Shown here in pieces: positions 24,766 through 35,200 of a stretch of DNA of 64,000 nt. Made by a program: the position numbers and the translations under genes. The DNA is from Metridium senile. Its lineage: Eukaryota; Cnidaria; Anthozoa; Actiniaria; Metridiidae. The notes beneath the pieces were generated by a model, which saw only the letters and a list, made by a program, of their open reading frames with translations, did not search any database and had not been told where the DNA came from. The stretch's first letter is position 1, and the number at the start of each line of letters is the position of its first letter. The stretch spans positions 5,262,185 through 5,326,184 of the forward strand of contig OX459102.1 in the NCBI GenBank assembly GCA_949775045.1, in the 5' to 3' direction.

Positions 24766-24857
24766 GCTGCAAAGGAGACTAGGCTCTGTCCCAATTGTAT
24801 TATGTTATAGGTATTCTATTGCAACTGATCAATGTTACTTTTTTTTCCTAGCCTGAA

Positions 24858-24875
24858 ATGGCTGCTGAATGTTAG
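24858..24875 (+). other. Short upstream frame next to a second leader copy
   Basis: CCTAGCCTGAA then ATG opens a five-codon frame (MAAEC, stop) in a paralogue-2-like leader. It is directly followed by a paralogue-1-like leader that leads into the real start at 24918. If the first acceptor (24850-24851) were used, this frame would precede the main one. Confidence 0.5.
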
Positions 24876-24917
24876 TGGTAATTGTATTAAAAATGTTATT
24901 TTTATTTCTAGCCTAAC

Positions 24918-26114
24918 ATGGCCGAACAACAAAAAGTGAAACATGTTACACTCTCCAGAAATCGTCCTGCCGCTGAAGATCCTCGGAAAGTGTTTGGTAA
25001 ACTAAGAACAGAACCTGAAAAACAGCCTCAAAACACAGGGCCATTGAGTCGAAGGAAAGCATTTTCACTTTTGGGGGAATATGCAAAAATTGATGAAGCA
25101 AAACTATTGGAAAATGTGTCTCGTGGTCTAATGTCTAATCGGTCTAATGTTGTTGAAGGACGAGTTTCAGTTCTTGGTTCAACTGATGAAATCTACTCTA
25201 AAAGCAATGTTGGTTTCTTTGAGACGGTGCTCATGGCCTACAACAACCACTACATTCTGAGAACCTCGCCAGAAGATTGGTGGTTCTGTGTGATAAGAAG
25301 AGTAGCTTTGGCTATTGATAACAATGCCAAGAAAGATTCTGTTCGTAAGATGTTTGTTGAACACGAAGGAAAGGAGACACTGACTGTAGTTGTTCCTGAA
25401 TGGCCTCTTTCAAACGTCAACTATGAATCGTTCTTCAAGAGAATGTCCATGGAAATAGCCAATCATGTCAAAGTCCCTGAGTATGTGGATGCTGTGACTG
25501 CTGATTTTTCGTGTACTACAAGTGTCCAGAGAATCGTCTCTCAGATTACCCTGATGTCATCAATGCAGGAGTTCTTTAATTTCAGAATGTGTTGTGGTTG
25601 TGGAATCCCTGCTATCGAAATGCTTGGGACTGAAGATGATTGGAAAAAGCTGCTATCTGATCTCAAAGCTTTGAAATCAATCCTTCAACCTATAATGAAT
25701 GACCTGGGGCTCACTGAACAGTGGTGGTCACTTGCTGAAGAGATCTTCTCAAAGCTGTTGGATACCTATCGTGGTTCACCAGACGAAAAGTGGTGGAGTC
25801 ACATCCTGACTTATAATAAAAGTTATGGGTCAGGACTCCTAGAGAAACAAGATCTCCCACCAGATTACAGTGGATGGATTGTGGAGTTTCTGGAGGGAAG
25901 AGATGGGCTGGCATTTTATAACTTCAACAGTGGTCTTGTTACTGTCCCTCTGGAGATTAAGGATGAAATTAAATGTGTGGAAGACACAGCTGCATTGGTT
26001 GCTGGTATGGTTGGGATGACTGTTCACAAAGAAACAGAAAACAAAAGACCATCCGTCCAGGCATTCCAGGGCTGGGCATTGATGCTTCCTCCTAACTCCC
26101 CACTAACTGTCTAG
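24918..26114 (+). CDS. DUF4419-domain protein, paralogue 3 (398 aa)
   Basis: Intronless frame, start set by the acceptor TTATTTCTAG|CCTAAC. It is closest to paralogue 1 in its N-terminal leader (MAEQQKVKHVTLSRNRPAAE) and shorter in the linker after LLGEYAKIDE. It has all DUF4419 blocks, including SNVGFFETVLMAYNNHY, SPEDWWFCVIRR, FSCTTS, CGIPAIEMLG and SGWIVEFLEG. Differences cluster before CGIPA (FNFRMCCG), in YNKSYGSGLLEKQDL and in RDGLAFYNFNSG. The frame is intact and ends with the same SPLTV as its siblings. No targeting signal is seen; biochemical role unknown. The large Mutator-like element ends about 1.1 kb upstream, about 100 bp before the presumed leader exon. Confidence 0.92.
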   Translation: MAEQQKVKHVTLSRNRPAAEDPRKVFGKLRTEPEKQPQNTGPLSRRKAFSLLGEYAKIDEAKLLENVSRGLMSNRSNVVEGRVSVLGSTDEIYSKSNVGFFETVLMAYNNHYILRTSPEDWWFCVIRRVALAIDNNAKKDSVRKMFVEHEGKETLTVVVPEWPLSNVNYESFFKRMSMEIANHVKVPEYVDAVTADFSCTTSVQRIVSQITLMSSMQEFFNFRMCCGCGIPAIEMLGTEDDWKKLLSDLKALKSILQPIMNDLGLTEQWWSLAEEIFSKLLDTYRGSPDEKWWSHILTYNKSYGSGLLEKQDLPPDYSGWIVEFLEGRDGLAFYNFNSGLVTVPLEIKDEIKCVEDTAALVAGMVGMTVHKETENKRPSVQAFQGWALMLPPNSPLTV

Positions 26115-26367
26115 AAATGACATATTAACATTAAAACAATTGTTACAGTTGCACTTTGACCTCACTATACTGAAGTCTCATTGTCTATCAATGGTGTCTC
26201 ACCAAATAGTTATCTTGAAATAACATGACTCTGATTTAATTAGACAGAGTTCACCACTATTAATAATTTCTAGTAGATGTCATTATTGACTATTGGCTGT
26301 TGGAAACATGTTTGGTTTAAAATTATGTTTACTACCTTAGGAAATTACTGAGACTGAGCATGAGCTA

Positions 26368-27132
26368 CAGGATACATGACATTTATGCACGATAGTACTG
26401 ATCGTTGTATAATTTACTAACAAATGAAAATTACTTTACTAGCAAATGTCAATTAATAAACCACAATATAGGGTTTATAATATCTGCTTTATTACCTCAT
26501 GTGTTGTATTACGCTTTGGTGAAGTCCAAAACCCCGATAAATAGATAAAACATTTGAAATCCCAATCGACAACAACCTGCTGATTCTCAAACATGATATG
26601 TCAAACGAACGTCAATCTACTTTGACCTAGGCTCAGTAGCTAAGCTTGTTTGTTACTAAACCCCAAAATACACTGGGTAGGAAGTCTTGCCAGATCTTCA
26701 AACAAAATAGACATACAAAATACATCATATTTCTGACTGAGTAGGGGTGAGAAAGTGATATTTTGATCTTACGAGCTCAACGGTAAACTTTATACAATTC
26801 CTATTGTTTTATCAGGCTCGCGATTAGCTGTATCCAGGCAACGACAGATTCTCTTCCTACCCAGTGTTTTGGGGGTTTACGTACGGTGGGCGAATCTAGC
26901 TTAGTTGCGTGACAAACAAACTTAGCTGCCGAGCCTGGGTCAAAGTTGTTTGACATGTTTGAGAGTTTTAGACTTTGTCAAAGCGTAATACAACACATGA
27001 GGTAATAAAGCAGATATTACAAACCCTATATTGTGGTTTATTATTTGACATTTGCTGGTAAAGTAATTTTCATTTGTTAGTAAATTATACAAGTACGATC
27101 AGTACTATCGTGCATAAATGTCATGTATCCTG
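26368..27132. mobile_element. 765-bp element, CAGGATACATG ends, TA target
   Basis: CAGGATACATGACATTTATG and complement at the ends; TA at 26366-26367 and 27133-27134. The arms pair for about 150 bp and then, less perfectly, around 26618-26655 and 26910-26950. It interrupts the duplicated 3' flank of paralogue 3. Confidence 0.8.
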
Positions 27133-27328
27133 TATGTCATGGACTGAGTTCACTATTATTAAAAACTATCTAGATATTGACCATGGCTGTTGGAAACATG
27201 TTTACATTAACATTATATGTACTTTTCATGAAAATACTAACTATCTAGAAATAAGTTGACACTGCATGATTAAATTACAATATGAAAAAACAAGTAATAT
27301 AATCCATGTCATCACCGACAGTGAATTA

Positions 27329-27734
27329 CAGCCAAACCTACTGAAGCGTTCCTATCGAGGTTGGAAGGCTTGATTTATTTTTCCAAACTTGATTTTAAAT
27401 TTTTTTGAAATTTGCATAAATGAATCAAATCTTGTAAGTTTCAACCAATAATTGCCCCGAAATCACAATTTGTGGGCAATTACTGATAATGCTATTGTAA
27501 TAGAATACTTTAGTAAGTATTTATAACAATATTTCTGTAAGCAGACTAGGTTTATAGCACGTTTCTGTTGTCCAAAAAAACATTGAAAGTAAATTATGTT
27601 TTGATTTGAGGCGGTTTTTGAAACTTACAAGTTTCGATTCATTTATGCAAATTTCAAAACTAATTTAAAATCAAGTTTGGAAGAATAAATCGAGCCTTCC
27701 AACCTCAATAGGAACGCTTCATTAGGTTTGGCTG
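27329..27734. mobile_element. 406-bp palindromic MITE, CAGCCAAACC ends, TA target
   Basis: Ends CAGCCAAACCTACTGAAGCG and the complement of a near-identical sequence; TA at 27327-27328 and 27735-27736. The paralogue 1 and 2 flanks read on from GGCTTAAGGACAGCCAAAAC without it. Half copies of the family are visible at 35057-35330 and near 51100-51215. Confidence 0.8.
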
Positions 27735-27736
27735 TA

Positions 27737-29640
27737 ATCGGACAGCCAAAACAAGTTTACATTAACATTAAGTGTACTATTCATAAAAATAATAACTATC
27801 TAGAAATAAGTTGACACTGCATAAAAGAAGCAAGGTTTCACATAACAAAAATGGATTATAAATACTATATCATTATAATTTATAGTAAAGTGATGGATGC
27901 TGAGAGAGTGATTATAGCTAATTGTTTCATATAATTATAATGAATTCCAGCATTGGCAATTATTTCATACCATGAAAATATGACAATTGATGTTATAGTT
28001 TGAAATAATGAATAAAGATTGTACCAAATTCGGTTGGGATTCCTGTGATATTTTTTTTATTGGTGCGTGCGAAGACAAAGGACTTGTAGCAAGTCTACAG
28101 TATTACTAGTATATCATATAACTAAATTTATACATATAATTTTGATATAAAGGTTTTGGACACTTGGCACCCAATAGGTATAATGCTCCAAATACCTTGC
28201 ATAAATTGTTATTATTTCATTAATAATAATATAGAACAGATTATTGGTTTCCCTTGACTTCAGTGTGTTCAATAATTGAAAAACTATTGGTCATGTGATG
28301 TCACTTAGAACAGCTTTGTCAGTGTTGGTTTTAAAATAAGTTAAAGTAACCAAATTCATCATATAAGCCATGATATTGATTGTTACCTAGTAATTATTAG
28401 ACAAAATGCCAAATTGACTTTCAAAAATAAAAACTTAATCTTGCTATACAAAATATACACCACCATCAGAAAGAGCAAGCAGAAATGTGTATTCTTGGGA
28501 TGTTTTATTGCTAGAAATATAATTCAAGTGAATTAGCTATTTGTAATCGAAATTACATAGATTTGTATGTGTTCAGTGAACTGTTTTCTTGATAGCATTG
28601 GGGCAGAGTATGATATTAATTCATCCACAAGGTTGTTATTTGTTGAATATATATATATTCAGGGAGCATGTGAGGATACATATTTTGGTATACAGCTATT
28701 TCAAAACATGTAGAATTCTCAATACTGCATACCGAATATTGCATTGCAAGACCGAAATGCATTCTGGGATGTTAAATATTGTTCAGTTATTTTATTTTTT
28801 ATTACATTCCATTCAAAACAATATACGAGAAAATTATTGGGAGTACATATCTCTATGTTTATTTTTATTTGAAATTAATGAGACCCACAATGCTGTTTGG
28901 TCTTGGAATGCACTCAGTTCAGTATTCAATGTTTTTTGAAATAGCTGTGTATAATTATGCAATAAGTGGTTGTTGAGAAATCTCTCGGACAATCAGAAGG
29001 TTAACAGTGAACTCGCCTACATTGCACCTCTCACTTTCATAATAACTTTTGATGAAGATACTTATTTTGTTACTTGTGAAAAGTAGTCTGCAATGCATCT
29101 GGACTTTTCTTCGTAAATTAAAAAATGAAGAAAAAGAAAAAAGCTGTTTTTGTGGTGCAAAAACACAAGCATCCCAACAATACTGCACATCATTTAAAGT
29201 TGCATGGTCCAAATACTATGATACACAGTCACAGGTTTTGGTAGATAATGTTGCCCGATGCTGACACAAACTGCAGCTATAGGTAATAATTTAATAATAA
29301 TATTAATACTTATAATGAGCAAAATACATTTATACATGTGGATATGATCTAATGATAAATAACTGTACCAATGTAAGAATAAATCCTACCTTAGCAAGCA
29401 TATCCATATAATTATGCCATTGGACAGTTTATCATTTCTATAAATTATTAATTCTAGTGACACTGTCTGCAACAAAAACATATACAATTCAGTACATCCT
29501 CTATTACAGTTGTGCAATTATTCATGATCCAGTATGCCATTGCAAGAAAAGTGGCAGATAAAATTGCATTGTAACAACAATGAACAAAAGATATGATCCA
29601 GCCTCTATTACATTGTGTAATTATTCATCAGCTTGTGGTG
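27737..29640. other. End of the duplicated flank, then gene-free DNA
   Basis: Up to about 27830 the sequence matches the 3' flanks of paralogues 1 and 2 (GTGTACTATTCATAAAAATA). Beyond this I find no gene or transposon ends, only short AT-rich open frames. Confidence 0.5.
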
Positions 29641-29663
29641 GAATGCCATTGCATTGTATTATA

Positions 29664-29747
29664 TGTGCTCCTATGTTGTGGAACAAGCTTCCAATCGAAA
29701 TTAAGGACAGTCCCACAATAATGACATGGCTGGGAAAATTGCATTGA
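29664..29747 (+). pseudogene. Relic of a non-LTR retrotransposon reverse transcriptase C-terminus
   Basis: The frame reads CAPMLWNKLPIEIKDSP and a stop at 29745. The pattern WN.LP..I.....FK near the end of the reverse-transcriptase ORF is typical of CR1/Jockey-type LINEs. The rest of the ORF is lost. Confidence 0.55.
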
Positions 29748-30029
29748 GCAAAAGATATGATACAGCTTTTATTACATTGTGTAATTCATCGATTTGTGTT
29801 GAAATGCCATCGCCAGAAAAGTGTCTACAAAATTTCAGTGAAACAGCGCCTTACTGAGGTAGAGGTGTAAGTTCCATTTATGTCTGAAATACATGCTGAT
29901 GTTGTTTGATTAAGGAAGTCAAGACTGAATCAAGTGACATGATAGTGCAAGTTGTAACATTGAGAGTCCATTTTCAACACTTTGTTTGTACAATTTAATT
30001 TTTACAAATTGTACATTTACAACTATCAC

Positions 30030-31204
30030 AATAGCTCTTATCGTAGATGTACACGCCGCTCCGACAATCCAGCGGTATCGCCATGAGCGTAACATGAAAA
30101 CGAGGCTCTCGGGCCAAGATTTGCTTAGCTAGCAAAGAGTTTACTGCAAACCAACACATCATCGCATCATTTTGATAAATATATTTGATATAGAAAGCAA
30201 TTTCTGCCTCCACAACTATGGTCAACCATTACAGAGTCTTTGGATGCATAAAAAGAAGTTCTCAGGTAGAATATAGTGGTTTGTCATGGCATTTACTACA
30301 ACTATCGAACAAGAAGCCACTCGCTAAACGACTCGTCAAAATACGTCAACATTCTTACTTTCCAAGCCAACATACGCAGTCTGAATGCTTTATTAAACCA
30401 CTTGGAAGCCAGATAATTTGAAGCGAGGATGTACTTCTGTTGCTTCTTATTTCTTGAGTAGATCATTCTTAATTAATCTTCTTTTAACTATAGTTATCGC
30501 AGGTTCTAGCTATTCATCGGGATTCATCGTAAGTCTCCACAGCTTCGTGACTTTCAGTTTCGAAAAAATATTGATTTACAACTAAATGTAATCCTTTTTA
30601 GAGACTAGATTGTTTTTTTTTTTACATAAGAATCGAACTCTGTAAGTGAGAGGTATGAAGAATTTTTGTTGAAGCCGTCTTGAACTGTAATACGTTTATG
30701 TTGTAATACGCATTGCCCGTTTAATAACAATGCTTTTTTCGACTTTTTCTACTGTTAACACGGACTTTGTTTGTGCATAGTTTGCGGTTTTCCAGGATTC
30801 TGTTCTTCAATTAGTTTAATAAAGCATTCAGATTTGAAATATTTGTTTTAAATCTACGGGAATGTCTGGTAGCCGGATTGTACTCTCGACTATATTGACT
30901 AGTCATTCAGCGAGTGACTTCTTGTTCGATAATTGTAGTAAATGCCATGATAAACCACTGTGTTCTACTTTAGAACTTCTGTTCATGCATCCAAAGACTC
31001 GGTAGTGGTTGACCATAGTTGGGAATGCAGAAATAACGTTCTATATCAAATATATTTATCAAAATGATGCGATGATGTGTTGGTTTGCAGTAAACTCTTT
31101 GCTAGCTAAGCAAATCTTGGCCCGAGAGCCTCGTTTTCATGTTACGCTCATGGCGATACCGCTGGATTGTCGGAGCGGCGTGTACATCTACGATAAGAGC
31201 TATT
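30030..31204. mobile_element. 1.2-kb foldback element
   Basis: AATAGCTCTTATCGTAGATG at the left and its complement at the right. The arms, about 400 bp each, contain TTTGCTAGCTAAGCAAATC in inverted orientation and pair to about 30400 and 30800. No clear target duplication could be read. It lies 290 bp downstream of the NDUFA12 stop. The short open frames in it belong to the arms. Confidence 0.75.
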
Positions 31205-31491
31205 ACCAATATTCCAAGTATTGAGAGAGATATATAAATCACTTCTGAAACATTTAACAGAAGTTAAAAAAACATTTAATCTTTTGGTAGAATACTTGCA
31301 AACTCTTGATCCATGTAATAAAGTCACAATTGCTACTGTTTTATGGTTGCTATTTAGTGACCTATTGTCATCACAGTTAAATTGCAATGAGCTAGACTGC
31401 TGACTAAGAAAAATATACCATAAAGTCGCAATTTGGTTTGAATTCAGAGTTATAACTTGAAGTTCATCTTTATAAAAAATACTTGCAATGT

Positions 31492-31932
31492 TCAGTTCTT
31501 GTTTGGCGGTACCCAGGATTCAATCTTTGGCTTTGCTGTACTATAAGGAACATATTCTTGCTTCGTCCCCGAGTAATTTCTTTCGTGATCCATTAGAAAC
31601 TTTCTCTGCACTGGTTTCACAGCAACTGGAGTATCATCAGTCATGCTATGCAGCCATCGATGCCATTCAGCTGGGACCTGTGAGCCATCGTATTCCATTC
31701 GTCCGGCGTAAGGGTAAACAACGAAGCGATTTCGGCTGAAAAAATACCAGTTATTTTCGAAATATTTATTCCCGTACTTGTCCTGTCCAACGCATGTTCC
31801 TACTCTTGCTGTGCCCTCTCTCAAGAAACGCCAAAAAGCACCTCTAACGCCTCCAATTTTGCTCACAAAATCAACCGACTTCTGAATCTTCGACATGATG
31901 AACAAAATGGCGGATTGTTGACGTCGGCTCAT
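31492..31932 (-). CDS. NDUFA12: NADH dehydrogenase (ubiquinone) 1 alpha subcomplex subunit 12
   Basis: Intronless frame for an accessory subunit of mitochondrial complex I (B17.2 family). The matching blocks are GGVRGAFWRFLREG, VGTCVGQDKYGNKYFE, EWHRWLHSMTDD, then EYVPYSTAKPKIESWVPP at the C-terminus, all in the order of the family. From the first ATG it has 146 residues, from Met13 (31896) it has 134; the human protein is about 145. Met13 gives an N-terminus of the family's length, and an AAAATGGCGG motif (31904-31913) between the two ATGs looks like a promoter element, so Met13 may be the true start. It is divergent from ISY1, with about 0.3 kb between the start codons. Confidence 0.93.
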   Translation of the reverse strand: MSRRQQSAILFIMSKIQKSVDFVSKIGGVRGAFWRFLREGTARVGTCVGQDKYGNKYFENNWYFFSRNRFVVYPYAGRMEYDGSQVPAEWHRWLHSMTDDTPVAVKPVQRKFLMDHERNYSGTKQEYVPYSTAKPKIESWVPPNKN

Positions 31933-32205
31933 TTTCTCAGCGGTATATTTTAGTCGGAAGTCATCGGACAGTTCTCGGTTAGAGATTTCTTCAACTCGGA
32001 GACTTGTCGGTCAATACGCTACTCACCGAAACTCTCCCGAAAGTTTAGTCCCCAGTCTCCCAGCCTGCAAAGCAAAAAAGAACATGGCGGCAATCGTTGT
32101 GGATTCGTTTCACAAGTAGAGATAAGTAAGGAAGAAAACCTCCTGCATTTAATAAATTGGTGTTAATATACGGTAGTTATAAAGAACAAGGACTAAACGT
32201 TCAAC
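31897..32205. promoter_or_regulatory. Candidate bidirectional promoter NDUFA12/ISY1
   Basis: Only about 0.3 kb separates the two divergent housekeeping start codons. AAAATGGCGG (31904-31913) and AACATGGCGG (32081-32090) resemble the YY1 core AAnATGGCGGC, a common downstream element of TATA-less promoters in ribosomal, mitochondrial and splicing genes. No TATA box is obvious. Confidence 0.55.
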
Positions 32206-35200
32206 ATGGTAAGTTTGTAGTTATTTTGTGATTTACTATGATTACAAAACTTTAATTTGTTTTGCTTTTCAACCAACTTTTTTGATCTCTTGTTTCGTTT
32301 TTAGGCTCGAAACGCAGAAAAAGCGATGTAAGTATAGCAATATGTATATATTTAATAGATAACAAGGGTTGTTATCACATGGTCTGTAGTTATTTAGTTA
32401 TCTTAGTATTCTTTTCCTAGTTCTATAATTCTGTATACATTGACACACGTGTGATCAATAAAGTTGAGCCCTTTCGTACAATGAAAGACTGTTTAGCAGC
32501 TAGTCATAAACAGTGTCTTCCAAAATTTGTCAAAAAAATACGTAAATAAGCAAGCCTTTGAACATGGCATAAATCGCCAACATATATACATGTACCAAAT
32601 TAAAATTATGTCAATCAACCATTATATTTGACTGGCTGGCCTCACGTCAAAACACAATAGCATAGTAATGTTATATTATGTATGAGAGGGAAATCAGTCA
32701 AGAAAAGTATCCTTGTAACCGAGCAGACTTACTTACAGCATAACTTGCCTTACCGTGGCCACCCAATTAAGTTTTGCACAAGTTAGCTTAGAAAAATTTT
32801 CTCTTTTCAAATTATTTGCTACACCTTTTCAAATTTAAACATCCTGGGAGGTTTTTCAGACACTTATAAACTTCACTCTTGTCTTCGCTTTGAACATTTC
32901 AAAGTGTTTACTGTTTGAGACTTGGCGTGTCTTTTATATTTTAAGGTCAAATTCTCGCTTTCTGATTGGTTAACTTGTAAAAAGCTTTAAATAGGTAGCC
33001 ACGGTCATGCTGTAACTATTTTGTTAACAAATCAGCTTGATATGAGGTTGGCCAAGGAGGAGTCGACATCACCTTACACCTTTCAATGCACATACATTTC
33101 AGTAAAACCCTGCATTTAAGAACCTAAAATTTAAGAACCTGTCAGGCTGAAACTTTCATTTTTTTTGTAAAAAAAAAAGCCATGTGTAAAAGTATTGACC
33201 TGTATGTAAATAAAATAGGAAGAAAGGTGTTGTAATGATGAAGTGAGTGATGCTGCTATATTCTTCAGCTTTCTTTTGTAAATTCCTCATGAATCATTAA
33301 TGAGTTATATAAGAGTGTAAAGACTGACTGAACGCTGACTGATGCCGTTAGGTGCAATCATAAAGTAAAACGCCGCATATAAGAACCTAAAATTTAAGAA
33401 CCTGGCTGAAATTTTCATTTTTTTTTTTTTGGTAAAAAAAGAGCCATGTCCAAAAGTATTGACCTGTATGTAAATAAAATAGGAAGAAAGGTGTTGTAAT
33501 AATGAAGTAAGTGATGCTAATAGAACCTAGATAGCCTGATTTCAAGTTTAGCACCATTTATATAAGAACCTGTTCAGGCTGACGTGGAAAAATCTAGGTT
33601 CTTATACACAGGGTTTTACTGTTGTACTGCAGATTAAACAACCTGCAATGTGGATATGCAATTTTGCACTCCTCAAATTATCTGCAAAATTTTACCAAAT
33701 TTGATGATTTGTGGCTGTTTCATAAATTTATCAAATCGGTAAGGTCTTGTGTAGTTTCAAAAATTTATGAAATCGGTAAGGTCTTGTGTAGTTTCATAAA
33801 TTTATGAAATCGGTAAGGTCTTGCGGTAGTTTCATAAATTTATGAAATCGGTAAGGTCTCGCTATAGTTTCATAAATTTATGAAATCGGTAAGGTCTCGG
33901 GCTGGCCTAAAGCAAAAATAGTGCTGTTTTTAATGAATTTTGATTTGGGTTTTTTGAAATCCTGGTCAAATTAGCAGAATTAGGAAAATGCCAATAATTG
34001 TGATTTTTGGTTTTAATATTTAGGAATCCATCATAAATGACAGTTTTTTTCAAAGTGCAAAATTGCAAATCCACATTGCAGGTTGTTAGAAAACTGTGAG
34101 ATCAAATAACTCATTTGTAGTCATTAAACATGATTTTGGCCTTCTGATAGTTCATGTTTAATGGAACTTTTGTGCATCACATCAGGAAGACATTAGGGGC
34201 TTTCATTTACTAGTGTATGTGGGGGGAGGGGTTGGCAATATTATAATAATGGTTTATTATTTATTAATATTTGTTGGGGGAGGTCAAGTTATTAATTTTT
34301 CGGAAGCTATATAGGGGTGGAGGGGGGTTGTTACTAATTTTATGCAGCTTTAGTTATAATTTTATTTATAAACTGTTTATAAATATAGGGGGGGTTATGA
34401 TATTTTTTATCAACCAGGAAGTGTGTGTGTGGGGGGGAGGGGTGGTTTGCATGATATTTGGAGAAACAACATAAGATTTTGCCAACCCCCCACCCCCTCC
34501 CCCATACACTAATAAATGAAAGCCCCCTGACACTGGTTTATGATTGACTTTTTACATCATGTTTTCAGGACTATGTTGTCGAGATGGTATGATGTCAAAA
34601 GAAAAGAAGCAGGAAAAGGCATACCAGTAAGAGATTATAACACTATTTTTAATTTTATTTTATTGTTTGATATCACAGTATTTATAGATCCACTACCCAT
34701 TGTGTTCTATCTTAGTTAAATGTACTGTTGCTATGTCCGACAAGCCAAATACATTTCTCCTAATATACAGCACGAATATACATACATGTAGATTACATTG
34801 AAGTCTGTTTTGGAATTTATGTATTCTAAGAGTATGTTAGGAAAAAAACAGTAAATGTGGTAAATCTTTCTGAAATCTATGTTTGTCGGACATTCTACAT
34901 TCCAGTGGGAATACTGCGCAATTGTTTTATGTTCACTCAAGCAAATTGTTGATCTATGAATTATAGACAAATGTAGATATTTTATTGCTGCCTTTTATGT
35001 GACATCATCAAAAACTCAAAACCTATACATCACATAAAAAACTATACATCATATTACAGTCAAACCAGCTCGTGCGTTCCTATCTAGGTTAGAATATTCA
35101 ATTTGTTTATCAAAATGTGAGTTTCATTTGTTTTGAAATTTGCAGAAATGAAACGGCCTGAAATCAAAACATTACTTTCAATGCATTTTTTGAACAACAG

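Noticed and set aside
28589..28939. 116-codon frame
   Set aside because: AT-rich, overlapping alternative frame of similar quality, no domain and no splice-site support.
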